From positions 1 to 12,492 of the forward strand of contig JAITDK010000042.1 of NCBI GenBank assembly GCA_031282605.1: a stretch of 12,492 bases of DNA, given 5' to 3'. The notes beneath the pieces were generated by a model. That model had not been told where the DNA came from. It saw only the letters and a program-made list of their open reading frames with translations, and searched no databases. This document shows positions 6,450 through 12,492 of the stretch, piece after piece; positions within the stretch are counted from its first letter, which is position 1; every line of letters begins with the position of its first letter. This DNA comes from Oscillospiraceae bacterium. GTDB taxonomy: Bacteria > Bacillota > Clostridia > Christensenellales > Aristaeellaceae. A program made the position numbers and the translations under genes.

Positions 6450-6721
6450 TTAGGGTCTGTTCGAAAAATAGGAGGGATGCAAGAAAAATGGTGGAGAACG
6501 TCATAAGTGTCGAATCTCCTTGGAGGAGGCGATGCAAGTGGCAGAAGAAATCCACCGGCATGATGCTTCCGACGCGCTGCGCGCCGCAATTATCACACGG
6601 TACGCAAAGCTGACGAAACGCTTCCTTGCGTTCGTTCGCCGTGCCTGCATCCGGATTTGGTTGGCGCGAGGTTCGAACTTGCGGTTTTTATAGTGGATGG
6701 GGATTTTCGAACAGATCTTAG
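6450..6721. mobile_element. MITE-like remnant of an IS5-type insertion sequence with TTAG target duplication
   Basis: The element spans 6454-6717 (264 bp). Its ends are inverted repeats: GGTCTGTTCGAAAA (6454-6467) and TTTTCGAACAGATC (6704-6717), 13 of 14 bases matching. They are directly flanked by TTAG on both sides (6450-6453 and 6718-6721), a 4-bp target duplication fitting the YTAR preference known for the IS5 group. Inside is a 53-codon reading frame whose end resembles the C-terminus of an IS5-like transposase; the catalytic part is absent. It sits in the gap between convergent deoC and bofA, 7 bases past the bofA stop, where insertion is harmless. It would need a transposase supplied elsewhere to move. 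Family assignment is from end sequence and tail motif, not from a database match. Confidence 0.75.
6532..6693 (+). pseudogene. Truncated transposase remnant inside the mini-element
   Basis: A 53-codon frame starts at an ATG with a very good GGAGGAGG at 6522-6529. Residues about 22-43 read TRYAKLTKRFLAFVRRACI and then RIWL, close to the tail TRYxKLxxxFLAFVxxAxxxIWL common at the C-terminus of IS5-family DDE transposases. The stop is TAG. The remaining N-terminal part (MQVAEEIHRHDASDALRAA) has no catalytic residues, so this looks like an internal deletion joining the start of a transposase gene to its end. A tiny expressed protein is possible but unproven. Confidence 0.6.
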
Positions 6722-6728
6722 TATTGCG

Positions 6729-6998
6729 TTAGAGTATCGCGTAAAGCGCCGCCGCCAGCGCAACCCCCGGCACCCCCAGCGTTCCGGCGACGGCGATGCT
6801 TACCAGGTTCACGGGTACGATCAGTCCGAACGAGGGCAGCAGCAGATTCAGCGTCAGCATGGCGGCCAGCCCGCTGCCCGCGTTCGCCGCGATCCATGTA
6901 GAGCGCCGCTTCGGTCCGCGCGCAAGCAGCCCCAACATGCATATCAGCGCCAGCGCCGCGCCTAGTATTAGCACGAATCGCCATAATGAAAACGTCAT
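6729..6998 (-). CDS. bofA: BofA-like pro-sigma-K processing inhibitor
   Basis: This is an 89-residue membrane protein. In sporulating Firmicutes BofA sits in the outer forespore membrane with SpoIVFA and holds back the SpoIVFB protease, which delays activation of sigma-K in the mother cell. The sequence has an N-terminal membrane helix at about 6-26, a short basic loop (GPKRRS, 28-33), and a hydrophobic C-terminal half. That half has NLLLPSFGLIVPVNLVSIAV at 51-70 and GTLGVPGVALAAAL at 72-85, matching the family pattern NLL..FGL.IPIN..T..V.G.LGIPGVALL. The ATG has AAGGAGG at 7004-7010. It is a single gene convergent with deoC and divergent from asp23. I see no clear sporulation-sigma promoter. 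Length is normal for the family (near 87). Confidence 0.82.
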   Translation of the reverse strand: MTFSLWRFVLILGAALALICMLGLLARGPKRRSTWIAANAGSGLAAMLTLNLLLPSFGLIVPVNLVSIAVAGTLGVPGVALAAALYAIL

Positions 6999-7152
6999 AA
7001 CGGCCTCCTTGGCTTGGGAACGGACTATCCGTCCGCAGGAATGATCCAGCCCATAATCCCTATGCCATGTCCGTCGGGCTTATGCGTTATACGGCGCCGG
7101 CAGGCTCAAGTGCGAAGGCGCGCCATCCAAATCGAATCCGCCGGACATCCGC

Positions 7153-7182
7153 TTGCATTAACCGGGCGGTATCTTGTATACT
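7153..7182 (+). promoter_or_regulatory. Promoter of the asp23-fakA-recG operon
   Basis: TATACT (7177-7182) is a good -10 (five of six). TTGCAT (7153-7158), 18 bases upstream, keeps the TTG of the -35. Transcription would begin near 7189, which makes the upstream in-frame ATG at 7190 leaderless and supports the ATG at 7232. The rest of 6999-7152, upstream of both bofA and this operon, shows only the bofA ribosome binding site and a small hairpin at 7020-7032. Confidence 0.55.
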
Positions 7183-7231
7183 AATAAGGATGAGTCTGGT
7201 TATGAGCAAAACCGCGGGACGTGGAGGATAT

Positions 7232-7594
7232 ATGGATACGAAGATAGTCAACGACTTGGGTACGATTACGATAGCCGAGGATGTGATGCTCAAGGTCGCG
7301 GGATATGCGACGCTGGAGTGCTATGGCATCGTCGCGATGTCCAGCAAGCGCGCTAAGGACGGGTTCGTCGAGTGGCTGGGCCGCGAAAACCTGACGCGCG
7401 GCGTCGCGCTGCGCACCACAGAGGATGGGCAGATAGACGTCGATCTATACATCGTCGTGGATTACGGCATCTCGATCTATACCGTGTGCACGAGCATTGT
7501 GGAGACGGTCAAATATAAGCTGGAGAGTATGACCGGGGCGAATGTGCGCCGCGTGAACATATCAGTCGAAGGCATCCGAGTGCAGCAGGGGTGA
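7232..7594 (+). CDS. Asp23/Gls24 family envelope-stress protein (YloU)
   Basis: This 120-residue protein belongs to the Asp23 family, small cytoplasmic proteins often held at the membrane and linked to envelope stress; the exact activity is unknown. Seen features: GTITIAEDVMLKVAGYATLECYGIVAM from residue 10, the standard opening of the family, then DVDLYIVVDYGISI at 69-82 and VRRVNISVEGI at 105-115, the paired strands of the domain. The ATG at 7232 follows GGAGG at 7223-7227. Longer in-frame starts (7067, 7190, 7202) add residues with no family similarity, and the first two fall before or at the transcript start. It directly precedes fakA, whose ribosome binding site overlaps this stop codon. 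This is the usual yloU-yloV pair of Firmicutes. Confidence 0.9.
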   Translation: MDTKIVNDLGTITIAEDVMLKVAGYATLECYGIVAMSSKRAKDGFVEWLGRENLTRGVALRTTEDGQIDVDLYIVVDYGISIYTVCTSIVETVKYKLESMTGANVRRVNISVEGIRVQQG

Positions 7595-7609
7595 AAGGAG
7601 GGACGACCG

Positions 7610-9283
7610 TTGTACAATATTAACGAACCTCCAAAATCCCCGTTGAAGAAGGTGTCGTTCGTCGACGCGCTGCAGCTGCGCGAGATGCTGATCGCGGGCG
7701 CGTCGCTGCTGGAGAGGAATCGCGAGGCCGTCGACGCGCTGAACGTGTTCCCCGTCCCCGACGGCGACACGGGCACCAATATGTCCCTGACCATCATGGC
7801 CGCCGTACGCGAGGTGAACGGCCACGAGATCAACAACGCGGGCGAGGTGGCCGAGTACATCGCAAAAGGCACGCTGCGCGGCGCGCGCGGTAATTCGGGC
7901 GTCATATTATCGCAGTTATTCAGGGGCTTCGCGCGCGGCGTCGATCACGCCGAAAGGCTGGACGCGCGCCTGTTCGCGAAGGGGCTGAAGGCCGGGGTGG
8001 AGACGGCGTACAAGGCCGTGATGAAGCCCAAGGAAGGCACGATACTGACCGTCGCGCGATTCGTGGCCGACGAAGCGGCGCGCCATGCCGAGCGCGATCC
8101 GGACGACATAGTCGCCCTGCTCAACGCGATGCTCGTTCAGGGCGAGATCATTCTGCGCAAGACCCCCGATATGCTGCCTGTATTAAAGCAGGCGGGCGTG
8201 GTGGACGCGGGAGGGCGCGGGCTGCTGCTCATCTATAGCGGCATGGCGTCCGCGCTGAGCGGCGTGCCAATCGAGCCGCCCAGCGGTATGACCGAATCCG
8301 ACGGGCAGGTCGTATTCTCCGACGATCACGACGCGATCGAGGACATCAAGTACGCCTACTGCACGGAATTCTTCATTCAGTATCTCGCTGAAACCGTCAC
8401 GGACGACGACGTCGCGCTGTTCCGCCGCAAATTGAATCGGATCGGCGACTGCGTGCTGGTCGTCGGCGATCTTTCCATGGTTAAGGTGCACGTCCATACA
8501 AACGACCCCGGAAAGGCGCTGCAGGCCGGGTTGATGCTGGGCGAGCTGACGGGGCTGAAAATCGAGAACATGATGGAGCAGAGGCGCGAGCGCATCGCCA
8601 GGCAGGCCGCCGAATCCGCCAAGGAACACGAATACGGCGTGGTCGCGGTATCTCAAGGCGAGGGATTCACGCGTATATTCAAGGATCTCAACGTGACCAA
8701 TATCGTAAAGGGCGGGCAGACGATGAATCCGTCGATCGAGGATCTCACCCGCGCGATCGACGACACCCCCGCCAAGACGGTGTTCGTATTGCCCAATAAC
8801 GGCAATATTATCCTTGCCGCCGAACAGGCCTGCACCGTGACCAAGCGCAAGGCCCGCGTGATCCCTACCAAGAACGTGCCCATGGGCATCGCCGCCGCGC
8901 TGGTATACCAAGAGAGCGCGGAATTGGAGGCCAACCTGACGCGTATGCGGGAGGCCGCGGAACGCGTTACGACGGGCATGGTAACGCGAGCCGTGCGAGA
9001 CAGCCAGTTTGAGGGTCTTACAATCCATGAGGGCGACGTGATCGGCCTGTGCAACGGCCGCATATCGAACGTCGGCCCTACGGAGGATTCAGTCGCGCTC
9101 GACTTGCTTGAGATGCTTCTGCCCAACCAGGATTCGCTTATCACGCTCTACTATGGCGAAGGCGTCTCCGAGGAAGCCGCGCAGTCGCTCTTTGGCCGTA
9201 TTCTTGAAAAGTACCCTGACTGCGATTCGGAGATGCACGAGGGCGGCCAGGCGCTGTATCCGTTCATTATCGCGGTGGAGTAG
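7610..9283 (+). CDS. fakA: Fatty acid kinase catalytic protein FakA (YloV, DAK2 domain)
   Basis: This 557-residue protein has an N-terminal DhaL/DAK2 ATP-binding domain followed by FakA-specific middle and C-terminal domains. In other Firmicutes it phosphorylates fatty acids presented by FakB proteins, feeding exogenous fatty acids into phospholipid synthesis. The nucleotide/metal motif NVFPVPDGDTGTNM is at 45-58 and includes the acidic residues at 51 and 53. GARGNSGVILSQ is at 91-102 and KPKEGTILTV at 139-148. The C-terminal part carries LPNNGNIILAAEQA, the family's DegV-like companion region. The start is TTG, with AAAGGAGGG at 7594-7602 and a 7-base spacer; the next Met (residue 26) would cut into the conserved first helix. 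Length is typical (about 550). No FakB is in the window. Confidence 0.93.
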   Translation: MYNINEPPKSPLKKVSFVDALQLREMLIAGASLLERNREAVDALNVFPVPDGDTGTNMSLTIMAAVREVNGHEINNAGEVAEYIAKGTLRGARGNSGVILSQLFRGFARGVDHAERLDARLFAKGLKAGVETAYKAVMKPKEGTILTVARFVADEAARHAERDPDDIVALLNAMLVQGEIILRKTPDMLPVLKQAGVVDAGGRGLLLIYSGMASALSGVPIEPPSGMTESDGQVVFSDDHDAIEDIKYAYCTEFFIQYLAETVTDDDVALFRRKLNRIGDCVLVVGDLSMVKVHVHTNDPGKALQAGLMLGELTGLKIENMMEQRRERIARQAAESAKEHEYGVVAVSQGEGFTRIFKDLNVTNIVKGGQTMNPSIEDLTRAIDDTPAKTVFVLPNNGNIILAAEQACTVTKRKARVIPTKNVPMGIAAALVYQESAELEANLTRMREAAERVTTGMVTRAVRDSQFEGLTIHEGDVIGLCNGRISNVGPTEDSVALDLLEMLLPNQDSLITLYYGEGVSEEAAQSLFGRILEKYPDCDSEMHEGGQALYPFIIAVE

Positions 9284-9285
9284 CC

Positions 9286-11289
9286 GTGCCGCCGTCCCTT
9301 GGCGCTCTGCCCGGTATAGGTTCGGCTCGCGCCGCCGCGCTGGAGAAGGCCGGTATCGCCGACTCGCGCGCGTTGATCGAGCGTCTGCCGGTCAAGTATC
9401 AGGATTCCACGGTATTGACGCCGCTGGATGCGCTGCGCGTAGGAGAGGAAGCGGCGTTCGCGGGCGTGGTCGCTTCGATCCGCTCATATGGTTATGGCAA
9501 GACGGCGCGCGTGCATGTCGTTATAGAAAACGATACGGGAGACGACGGCGCGCGCGTCTCATTAATATGGTTCGGCGCGGCGTGGCTGCTCAAGCAACTG
9601 TATGTTGGGCGGCCGCTGCTGTTGTACGGAACCCTGAGCCGCGCTCCGAACGGAGCGCGGTCGGTTGTGCATCCATCAATACTGGAACAAAGGGCGCTGC
9701 TGCCTATATATCCGGCGATCGACGGCATACCGGCGAAATCTACGCGAAACGCGATCGCCGCCGCGCTGGACAAGGAAGCCGACGTAGAATCGGGCGTACC
9801 GACGCTGCTGATCCCTGAATCCATCAGGATGGAACGCCGCGACGCTTTAAGGGAAGCGCACTTCCCTAATTCCAAAGAATCGCTGAAGCGTGCGCTTAGG
9901 TTTCTTTCATTTGAGACGCTGCTGTTGTACTCAGCCGCCCTTCACAACCGCAGTCAACCCGTTCACATCGAGCCGCTGCGCATCCCGTCCGGCATAACGG
10001 ATACATTCTGGGACGCGCAGCCGTTCGAGCCTACGGGGGCGCAGCGTCGCGTCGCGGAGGAGATCATTGCCGACATGCGCGGGGATTCGCCGATGTCGCG
10101 CCTGATCGAAGGCGACGTGGGATGCGGAAAAACGGCGCTGGCGTTTATGGCGCTATACGCCGCTGTGGCTTCGGGTGGGCAGGCCGCGCTGATGGTTCCG
10201 ACAGAGACGCTGGCCGCCCAGCACGCGCGCACGGCGCGGCGCATGTTGGAGCCGTTAGGCGTGAGCGTCGGCCTGCTGACCGGCAGCGTCTCCGCCAAGG
10301 AGCGTCGCTCCGTACTGGCCGCGATAAAGGACGGCGCGCTGCAAGCCGTAATCGGCACACACGCGCTGTTCTCAAAGGACGTGGAGTTTAGCAGCCTTGT
10401 ACTGTGCGTGACCGACGAACAGCATCGCTTCGGCGTAAGGCAGCGCGCCGCGCTATCCCAAAAAACCCTGCGTCCGCACACGCTGGTCATGTCCGCCACG
10501 CCGATACCGCGTACGCTGGCCATGCTGCTATACGGCGATCTGAAGCGTTCAGTCGTCGACGAGACGCCGCCGGGGCGCATACCCGTGGAGACGCGGCTCG
10601 TACCCGAATCGAAACGCACGGGGCTATACGGGTTCATCCGCTCGCAGGCGGCTGAAGGCAGGCAGGCCTACATCGTCTGCCCGCACGCCACCCAGACCGA
10701 GGACGCGGACTGCGCCAGCGCGGAATGGCTGGCGCAGTCATTGCGCGAGGACGGCGGTTCGCTGCACGGACTTCGCGTAGGCGTCGTGCACGGTTCACAG
10801 CCGATGAAGCTGCGCGCGGAAACGCTGGCCGCGTTTCACGCCGGGAACCTGGACGTACTCGTCGCTACGACCGTTATCGAGGTCGGCATCGACGCGCCCA
10901 ACGCGTCCGTCATCGTCATTGAGAACCCCGAGCGATTCGGTCTGGCGCAGCTGCACCAGCTTCGGGGGCGTGTGGGGCGCGGCGGCGTCAAGTCGTGGTG
11001 CTTCCTTATGGGCGAGCGCAACGCGCGTCTTGACGCGCTGGTCTCTACCCGCGACGGGTTTGAGATCGCGCGCAAGGATCTGGCGATGCGCGGGCCGGGG
11101 GACTTGCTGGGCGTCAGGCAGCACGGCCTGCCCGAAGCGGACGCCGTCGCTAGAGGGGCCGATGAATCCCTGATGGAGATGGCGCGCGCGGCGGCTGGCG
11201 AGGCGTTCGCGGCGGGCGGGGAAACGCTGCGCACGCTGATGGAGGCGGCGGAGAAGAGGTTCGGCGATATGCGAGGTTTGCTGACATAG
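9286..11289 (+). CDS. recG: ATP-dependent DNA helicase RecG
   Basis: This 667-residue superfamily-2 helicase reverses stalled forks and moves branched DNA junctions. Order seen: helix-hairpin-helix-like start (LPGIGSARAAALEKAGI, 8-24), an OB-fold wedge domain (about 50-135), Walker A GDVGCGKT at 276-283, the RecG-type DEQH box in TDEQHRFGVRQR at 376-387, and SATPIPRTLAM at 403-413. Then come the helicase C motifs ATTVIEVGIDAPNA (527-540) and GLAQLHQLRGRVGRG (552-566), with a TRG-like tail after. All catalytic motifs are intact and length is close to the usual 680. The start is GTG two bases after the fakA stop. The GGTGGAG ribosome binding site lies inside the end of fakA, so translation is probably coupled. 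Any other helicase is excluded by the DEQH and wedge features. Confidence 0.97.
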   Translation: MPPSLGALPGIGSARAAALEKAGIADSRALIERLPVKYQDSTVLTPLDALRVGEEAAFAGVVASIRSYGYGKTARVHVVIENDTGDDGARVSLIWFGAAWLLKQLYVGRPLLLYGTLSRAPNGARSVVHPSILEQRALLPIYPAIDGIPAKSTRNAIAAALDKEADVESGVPTLLIPESIRMERRDALREAHFPNSKESLKRALRFLSFETLLLYSAALHNRSQPVHIEPLRIPSGITDTFWDAQPFEPTGAQRRVAEEIIADMRGDSPMSRLIEGDVGCGKTALAFMALYAAVASGGQAALMVPTETLAAQHARTARRMLEPLGVSVGLLTGSVSAKERRSVLAAIKDGALQAVIGTHALFSKDVEFSSLVLCVTDEQHRFGVRQRAALSQKTLRPHTLVMSATPIPRTLAMLLYGDLKRSVVDETPPGRIPVETRLVPESKRTGLYGFIRSQAAEGRQAYIVCPHATQTEDADCASAEWLAQSLREDGGSLHGLRVGVVHGSQPMKLRAETLAAFHAGNLDVLVATTVIEVGIDAPNASVIVIENPERFGLAQLHQLRGRVGRGGVKSWCFLMGERNARLDALVSTRDGFEIARKDLAMRGPGDLLGVRQHGLPEADAVARGADESLMEMARAAAGEAFAAGGETLRTLMEAAEKRFGDMRGLLT

Positions 11290-11314
11290 AGCGGGTAAAC
11301 CAGCCGTGCCGGAA

Positions 11315-12196
11315 TCAGGGCTGCCGGCGGTTCGCTGCCCGCGAGTTGTTTACCGTCCACGCCGACACCGCCGCGATAACGATCAGTCCGCCGATCAGCG
11401 CCCAAGGACCGGGCGCCTCGCCGTCGAATATGAATACCCATACGGGATTCAGTATCGGCTCGACTATGCCCAGCAGGCACGCGGCCAGCGGAGGGCATCG
11501 CCCCGCCGCCAGGCCGAACAGCACATACGGCACGCCCAGCTGGAACACACCCAGTACCAGCAGGTTCGCGATGGCTAGTCCCGTAATCTCATGGGGCAAT
11601 ATGAATAGGAATGGCAGTCCGATCACGGCCGTAAACAGGTGACCCAGTACGATGCCCGTCATGCGCGAGTCGCCGTCCATGCGCCCTGACGTCATGAACA
11701 TGCCGCCGAAAAACAGCCCGCTCGCCAGGCCTATGACGTTGCCGAGCGTGCCGCCCGAGTTGATCTTATCCGCGAAGCACAGCGCGATCCCGGCCAGCGT
11801 GACGGCGACCACTATGTAATCGGCCCGCCTGAACCGCTGATGGTACGCAAGCGCGGACACGACCAGTATGTACACCGGCGCGGAATACTGCAGTACGATA
11901 GCGTTCGCCGACGTGGTCATCTTGTTCGCCGCCACGAACGACAGGAATGTCAGGCTCAGTATCGCTCCGGACATTACCGCGCCGCGGCTTACACGGAAGC
12001 GCATCCGCCGCCAGCGCATAAACGCGAACGCCACGCCCGCCGCGATCAGGCTGCGCCCGCCCGCGATAGCCATAGAATTCCATGGAATCGACTTGATGAA
12101 TATGCCCGCGACGCTCCACAGCGCCGCGCAGACAAGCATCTGTATGATCGCGACGCCGCGGGCGCGGGACTCGGCGGAGGGGGGTTCGCTGCGCAT
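11315..12196 (-). CDS. EamA/DMT-family transporter, substrate unknown
   Basis: This 293-residue inner-membrane protein has about ten hydrophobic segments arranged as two EamA repeats. The first repeat ends with TTSANAIVLQYSAPVYILV at 94-112. The second has LLGIVEPILNPVWVFIFDGE at 241-260, then GPWALIGGLIVIAAV. These two signatures (xxNAxxLxYxxPV and xxxEPxxxxxxxxxxxGE) mark the drug/metabolite transporter superfamily. Members export amino acids, metabolites or drugs, or take up nucleotide sugars; nothing here says which. The ATG start follows GAGAGG at 12205-12210, a fair site. The gene converges on recG with only 25 bases between stop codons and no clear terminator there. It has its own strong promoter and a repeat-bearing leader. 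Confidence 0.9.
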   Translation of the reverse strand: MRSEPPSAESRARGVAIIQMLVCAALWSVAGIFIKSIPWNSMAIAGGRSLIAAGVAFAFMRWRRMRFRVSRGAVMSGAILSLTFLSFVAANKMTTSANAIVLQYSAPVYILVVSALAYHQRFRRADYIVVAVTLAGIALCFADKINSGGTLGNVIGLASGLFFGGMFMTSGRMDGDSRMTGIVLGHLFTAVIGLPFLFILPHEITGLAIANLLVLGVFQLGVPYVLFGLAAGRCPPLAACLLGIVEPILNPVWVFIFDGEAPGPWALIGGLIVIAAVSAWTVNNSRAANRRQP

Positions 12197-12218
12197 GATT
12201 ATGGCCTCTCTTATATGT

Positions 12219-12238
12219 TTTTAAGCGGTTTTAAGCGG
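12219..12238 (-). repeat. Two tandem 10-bp repeats in the eamA leader
   Basis: TTTTAAGCGG occurs exactly twice in a row (12219-12228 and 12229-12238). On the minus strand it reads CCGCTTAAAA twice, just past the -10 of the transporter promoter, so it spans the expected transcription start and early leader. The 10-base period places both copies on one face of the helix, as in some operators. Confidence 0.6.
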
Positions 12239-12242
12239 GGAT

Positions 12243-12271
12243 ATTATATCATGAGTCTGTAACACTTTCAA
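12243..12271 (-). promoter_or_regulatory. Near-consensus sigma-A promoter of the EamA-family gene
   Basis: On the minus strand TTGAAA (12271-12266), a 17-base spacer and a perfect TATAAT (12248-12243) precede the gene, with transcription expected near 12236 and a leader of about 40 bases. This is the best promoter match in the window. Confidence 0.75.
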
Positions 12272-12419
12272 AGCTTTGCGAGCTTTCTCCGCCTTTGCCC
12301 CTAAGGCGATCCTGATAGAGAGTGTTCCTGGTCTTGTTTCATTCGAGGATGGCGCGATGCTGCACGCTATTCTCGAATCTCTGGCAGATCTAGGTAAACA
12401 CCAGCAATTCCAAATTTAG
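12255..12419 (+). pseudogene. Probable remnant of a DNA (cytosine-5) methyltransferase
   Basis: A frame opened by a TGA at 12252-12254 and closed by TAG at 12417-12419 encodes about 54 residues with no start codon near its beginning. The core reads FAPKAILIESVPGLV, then SFEDGAMLHAILESLADLG. This resembles the region around the ENV motif of cytosine-5 methyltransferases (typically RPKAFLLENVPGLLS...G..F..IL..L..LGY); the catalytic Glu is kept and the Asn is Ser. The PCQ motif, SAM-binding loop and target recognition domain are missing, so any gene is decayed. The 5' part overlaps the transporter promoter. The similarity is from memory over a short stretch, so this could be a chance frame. Confidence 0.4.
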
Positions 12420-12473
12420 AAAATCGCAGAAAATTGAGCGGCGAAAGGCATACGTAAGTGGTAAAATGAAGGT

Positions 12474-12492
12474 ATGACGGAAGAAAAGAAAG
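12474..12492 (+). CDS. Possible start of a gene running off the right edge
   Basis: The last bases read ATG then Thr-Glu-Glu-Lys-Lys in one frame, with TAAAAT (12462-12467) upstream as a possible -10. The nearest purine-rich site (GAAGG, 12468-12472) is too close to the ATG for a normal ribosome binding site. Six codons are not enough to assign anything. Confidence 0.25.

Noticed and set aside
6661..6690. GGTTCGAAC resembling a tRNA T-loop, followed by a T run
   Set aside because: The rest of a tRNA cloverleaf is missing and the loop-closing position is wrong; it belongs to the end of the insertion-sequence remnant.
7067..7231. Longer N-terminal form of the Asp23-family protein
   Set aside because: The added residues have no family similarity, the promoter -10 lies at 7177-7182 within that stretch, and the ATG at 7232 has its own GGAGG.
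8183..9028. Long open frame of 281 codons on the minus strand across fakA
   Set aside because: It is an antisense shadow in GC-rich coding sequence; the plus-strand frame has clear FakA motifs throughout, and the minus frame shows no recognisable domain.
9108..9818. Plus-strand frame of 236 codons overlapping the end of fakA and start of recG
   Set aside because: The translation is Arg/Ala-rich and unlike any family, while both overlapping genes have intact conserved sequence in another frame.
12341..12378. Long inverted repeat (14-base arms with two G-T pairs) resembling a terminator or RNA gene
   Set aside because: It lies inside the methyltransferase-like frame, has no T tract after it, and no gene ends just before it on either strand.

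Overview
This window looks like a chromosomal segment of a GC-rich, endospore-forming member of the Clostridia-type Firmicutes. Three things point that way: a BofA-like pro-sigma-K processing inhibitor, the Asp23/YloU - FakA/YloV - RecG gene order typical of Firmicutes, and strong AGGAGG-type ribosome binding sites with several TTG and GTG starts. The taxonomic placement is inference; no rRNA or tRNA gene is present to anchor it.

Layout from left to right. (1) 1-787, plus strand: the 3' end of a sugar ABC-transporter permease, then a complete free methionine-(R)-sulfoxide reductase. (2) 909-4834, minus strand: a four-gene biotin-dependent carboxyltransferase operon. In transcription order it encodes a 12S/MmdA-like acyl-CoA carboxyltransferase, a one-TM OadG/MmdD-like protein, a biotin carrier protein and a 5S/OadA-like carboxyltransferase. 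The set can in principle move a carboxyl group between an acyl-CoA and pyruvate/oxaloacetate through biotin. However, the first gene carries an in-frame TAA at codon 73, and no membrane decarboxylase beta subunit is in the window. (3) 4835-4955: a compact divergent promoter region with a perfect 10-bp inverted repeat at the start of the carboxylase operon. (4) 4956-6419, plus strand: uridine phosphorylase and deoxyribose-phosphate aldolase, a nucleoside salvage/catabolism pair. (5) 6450-6721: a 264-bp MITE-like remnant of an IS5-type insertion sequence, with 14-bp terminal inverted repeats and a TTAG target duplication, next to the 3' end of bofA (minus strand). (6) 7153-11289, plus strand: promoter, asp23/yloU, fakA/yloV and recG, tightly packed. 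(7) 11315-12271, minus strand: an EamA/DMT-family permease with a near-consensus promoter and a tandem repeat in its leader. (8) 12255-12492: a probable remnant of a DNA cytosine methyltransferase, then the possible start of a gene that runs off the window.

Most genes are ordinary housekeeping or catabolic functions. The parts that deserve a second look are the interrupted carboxyltransferase in an otherwise intact operon, its inverted-repeat control region, the IS-derived mini-element, and the methyltransferase remnant at the right edge. I see no CRISPR array, phage module or clear new defence system.
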